Source: Pseudomonas sp. CBZ-4
GTDB taxonomy: Bacteria > Pseudomonadota > Gammaproteobacteria > Pseudomonadales > Pseudomonadaceae
Direction: 5' to 3'
Length of the DNA stretch: 64,000 bases
Assembly (NCBI RefSeq): GCF_000346755.1
Contig: NZ_ANNV01000164.1
Coordinates: 1-64,000 of the forward strand
The notes under the pieces were generated by a model, which ran no database searches, had not been told where the DNA came from, and was given only the letters and a program-made list of their open reading frames with translations. A program made the position numbers and the translations under genes. Position 1 is the first letter of the stretch, and every line of letters begins with the position of its first letter. This document shows positions 62,001-64,000 of this stretch, one piece after another.

Positions 62001-64000
62001 ATGAACGACTCATTGCATTACACGGATACGCTCAATCCCTTCAAGGACGTTATTTGCGGCAAGCAGATACAGCATTGGGCCGAGTTCCAGTTGGTGGACG
62101 AACTAGGCCAACCTTTGGCGAGTCTGCCTTATCGCGCGGCGAATGAGGCTTCGCGTGGGGGCTATGTGCCTGAATTCGCGGGCTATACCGATGCCGAGGG
62201 CGTGATTCGTCTCGAGGGTCTGCATCCCCTGCCCATTACGTTGTGGGTGGGAGCAGACCTGCTGGCCGAGCAACTGCAGACCCGGCGCCTACGTGCTGTA
62301 CGTGCAGAGCCACGCCGTCCGGGAGTAGGTGACCGTACGCCGTTGTATGGGCCACAGCGCGCGGGTTTTTCGCCGGTTGAAAAGGCGGCGCTTGCGAAAG
62401 GTCACGACTACCAATATTTGAGAATCGGGCAGTTATGCGATCGGCGGCCCATCTTCCAGCCACCGTTGGCTGATCCGAGTCAGCTTCCTGCGTTTCACTT
62501 TCCTGATGAGACGTTCAGTGGTTTCACTGTGAGCGGGGATCAGTTGGACCGTCGGCATGTGCTGGAAGTCTGCCCGTTTCGTGCTTGGTCGCTGGTTTTG
62601 CATCATCAGGAGGAGTACAGCCTGGTGAATGCTTACAACCTGGGGTTGATGAGTATTTTGGCGTATAGCAATCGGGGTGAAGGCGACCTGGGTTCGGTGA
62701 AGGAGCTTTTCGAACGCCAATGTCTGGATTTATCGCGTACGCCGCGTGTTTGGGATAGTGGTCAGGCGTGGCCCTGTGTCGTGGAGGATGTTCCGTTCCG
62801 TGATCGTTATTTAGAAGTCGAACCTCTGGACACTGCTAAGGCGGTCCCGCCTGAAGGGCATACTCAGCTGTTTTATGCTGTCAGTGCATCGCAGGTCTTG
62901 GTGGCCTGGCGCGGTACTGAAATGGAGGGGCTCGCAGACCTAATTACCGATGCGACTTTTCGTCCAGTAAGGCCGGAGATTTCAGCACTTTGTGAACCCA
63001 AGGTTCCTTGTCCGGACCTGACTTCGTTGGGCAGTGTACACCTTGGTTTTCGTGATGCCTTTGAAGTGGCGAGAAGAATTTATACTGTGGAGTTAGGTAA
63101 GACGATTCTTGAGGGGATTGGTAAGAAAAAACTATTCATCTGCGGCCACAGCCTCGGCGGTGCTCTCGGCCTAATCCACGCGGCCTCGCTGCTGAAACAC
63201 AACCCCCTCCTTTACACCTACGGCATGCCCCGCACCTTCACCCTTCTCGCCGTGCAATACCTGGGCGACCTTTGGCACTTCCGCCATGTCAACGACACTG
63301 ATTTGATCCCACGCGTACCCCCCGAAGCCGATCTGGACAACGATCTCTATAACGCCTTCGGACCAATTGGCACGACACTAGGGTTCGGCCGGTCGCTACA
63401 AAAAGCCGCACAAGGGATGGTGGTCAAACATGAAAATGCGTTTAGCCATCACGGCAAGATCGCCATGTTCTTCAGGGCGGAACAACACCACTACCAAGAG
63501 ATCGTGGCATACCCTGCCTATCGTAGGCCGGATGGCGCACCCATTCGCGGCACGATCACTGCTGCATTACCTGAAAAAGCCAAGCTGTATCTGGTGCCCA
63601 GTCTCAGTGAAACCGATGAGCATGAGGCCGAGGAGGCCACGCAGCTTTTTAACGCTTCGCTGAGTCCTGAAAACCGTGCCCGGTACTTTCCACACTACAG
63701 CAACACCCCAGTGGGTCGCATGTTGCGGATTGGTGACCACTTCATGTCGCAGTACCAACCCTATATCCACAACCAACTGCTGGAGTCCATCAACCCCGCG
63801 CGTGAACCCTTGCTGGAACGCCAGATACAACGACGCAAATTCGAACAACAGATCAAGGATTACTACGGGCGTGTTCCTGAAGAGGAGTTGGCGCGCAATC
63901 GTGTGTTTCTCGACTTGCAACGCCTGGTGGATAAAGCCCTGCGTGTCACAAAGCAAGCCGATGGAGGCAACGAAGCACTAGAGCGTTTTGATGCCATCGC
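62001..64000 (+). CDS. Class 3 lipase-family protein, T6SS effector-like, 3' cut by window
   Basis: The frame is open from ATG 62001 to the window end, 666 codons without a stop. An N-terminal region (HWAEFQLVDELGQPLASLPY, then GYTDAEGVIRLEGL) resembles the leader of Pseudomonas type VI effectors. The lipase domain has VLVAWRGTE and the nucleophile elbow GHSLGG with Ser384, then YTYGMPRTFT and the likely aspartate in HVNDTDLIPRVP and histidine in FSHHGK. There is no signal peptide, as expected for VgrG-delivered effectors. Codon use is clearly less GC-biased around 62.6-63.1 kb. An immunity gene would lie beyond the edge. Confidence 0.8.
   Translation, partial: MNDSLHYTDTLNPFKDVICGKQIQHWAEFQLVDELGQPLASLPYRAANEASRGGYVPEFAGYTDAEGVIRLEGLHPLPITLWVGADLLAEQLQTRRLRAVRAEPRRPGVGDRTPLYGPQRAGFSPVEKAALAKGHDYQYLRIGQLCDRRPIFQPPLADPSQLPAFHFPDETFSGFTVSGDQLDRRHVLEVCPFRAWSLVLHHQEEYSLVNAYNLGLMSILAYSNRGEGDLGSVKELFERQCLDLSRTPRVWDSGQAWPCVVEDVPFRDRYLEVEPLDTAKAVPPEGHTQLFYAVSASQVLVAWRGTEMEGLADLITDATFRPVRPEISALCEPKVPCPDLTSLGSVHLGFRDAFEVARRIYTVELGKTILEGIGKKKLFICGHSLGGALGLIHAASLLKHNPLLYTYGMPRTFTLLAVQYLGDLWHFRHVNDTDLIPRVPPEADLDNDLYNAFGPIGTTLGFGRSLQKAAQGMVVKHENAFSHHGKIAMFFRAEQHHYQEIVAYPAYRRPDGAPIRGTITAALPEKAKLYLVPSLSETDEHEAEEATQLFNASLSPENRARYFPHYSNTPVGRMLRIGDHFMSQYQPYIHNQLLESINPAREPLLERQIQRRKFEQQIKDYYGRVPEEELARNRVFLDLQRLVDKALRVTKQADGGNEALERFDAI

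Overview
The window is about 64 kb of high-GC, densely coding DNA from a Pseudomonas, most likely of the P. fluorescens complex. The evidence is gene content, the order of conserved blocks (nppA1A2BCD-mltD-gloB-rnhA-dnaQ-ldcA and cysI-DUF934-metH-cti-nfuA match, from memory, neighbourhoods in P. aeruginosa), small Pseudomonas-type families (DUF1652, DUF2388, DUF2970), and six REP doublets (REPINs) of the fluorescens type. No rRNA, tRNA, CRISPR array, integrase or transposase was seen.

Region by region. 0-4.4 kb: a repeat remnant, a small membrane protein, a PAS-GGDEF diguanylate cyclase, a strong orphan terminator, and a four-gene run of YXWGXW protein, ECF sigma factor, membrane protein and CnrX/CpxP-like periplasmic protein. 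4.6-10.5 kb: single genes and regulator/target pairs (Gfo/Idh/MocA oxidoreductase, RNase T2, Rrf2 regulator beside a thioredoxin-reductase-like flavoprotein, HxlR regulator beside an SDR enzyme, LysE exporter beside an AraC regulator). 10.6-18.2 kb: a 1155-aa orphan protein, then a TonB receptor with its FecR/FecI signalling pair. 18.4-33.9 kb: the Npp peptide ABC transporter, mltD, gloB, a methyltransferase, rnhA, dnaQ, lysine decarboxylase and an acetyltransferase. 33.9-40.5 kb: a LysR regulator, FMN reductase, pyruvate oxidase, and an old-yellow-enzyme gene facing a MerR regulator. 40-52 kb: siroheme sulfite reductase, metH, cti, an acyltransferase and nfuA. 52-61.8 kb: a cobalamin block with two B12 riboswitches on opposite strands, one ahead of cbtB-cbtA-cobE-cobM and one ahead of cobW-cobN-chlI/chlD. 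62 kb to the end: a lipase gene resembling type VI secretion effectors, cut by the window edge.

The strongest non-obvious signal is at 61105-61152. The ChlI-like ATPase frame ends four bases after an in-frame A_AAA_AAG slippery heptamer. The ChlD-like von Willebrand domain lies in the -1 frame, and an 11-bp stem-loop begins five bases after the heptamer. This is the architecture of programmed -1 frameshifting, giving a short ATPase and a fused ATPase-VWA protein as partners for CobN. Other regulatory signals read directly are a MerR-type promoter with a 19-bp spacer holding a 16-bp perfect palindrome (39532-39562), a MetR-type box ahead of metH (47707-47723), a terminator-like expression platform after the cbtB riboswitch, and a hairpin covering the cobW ribosome binding site.
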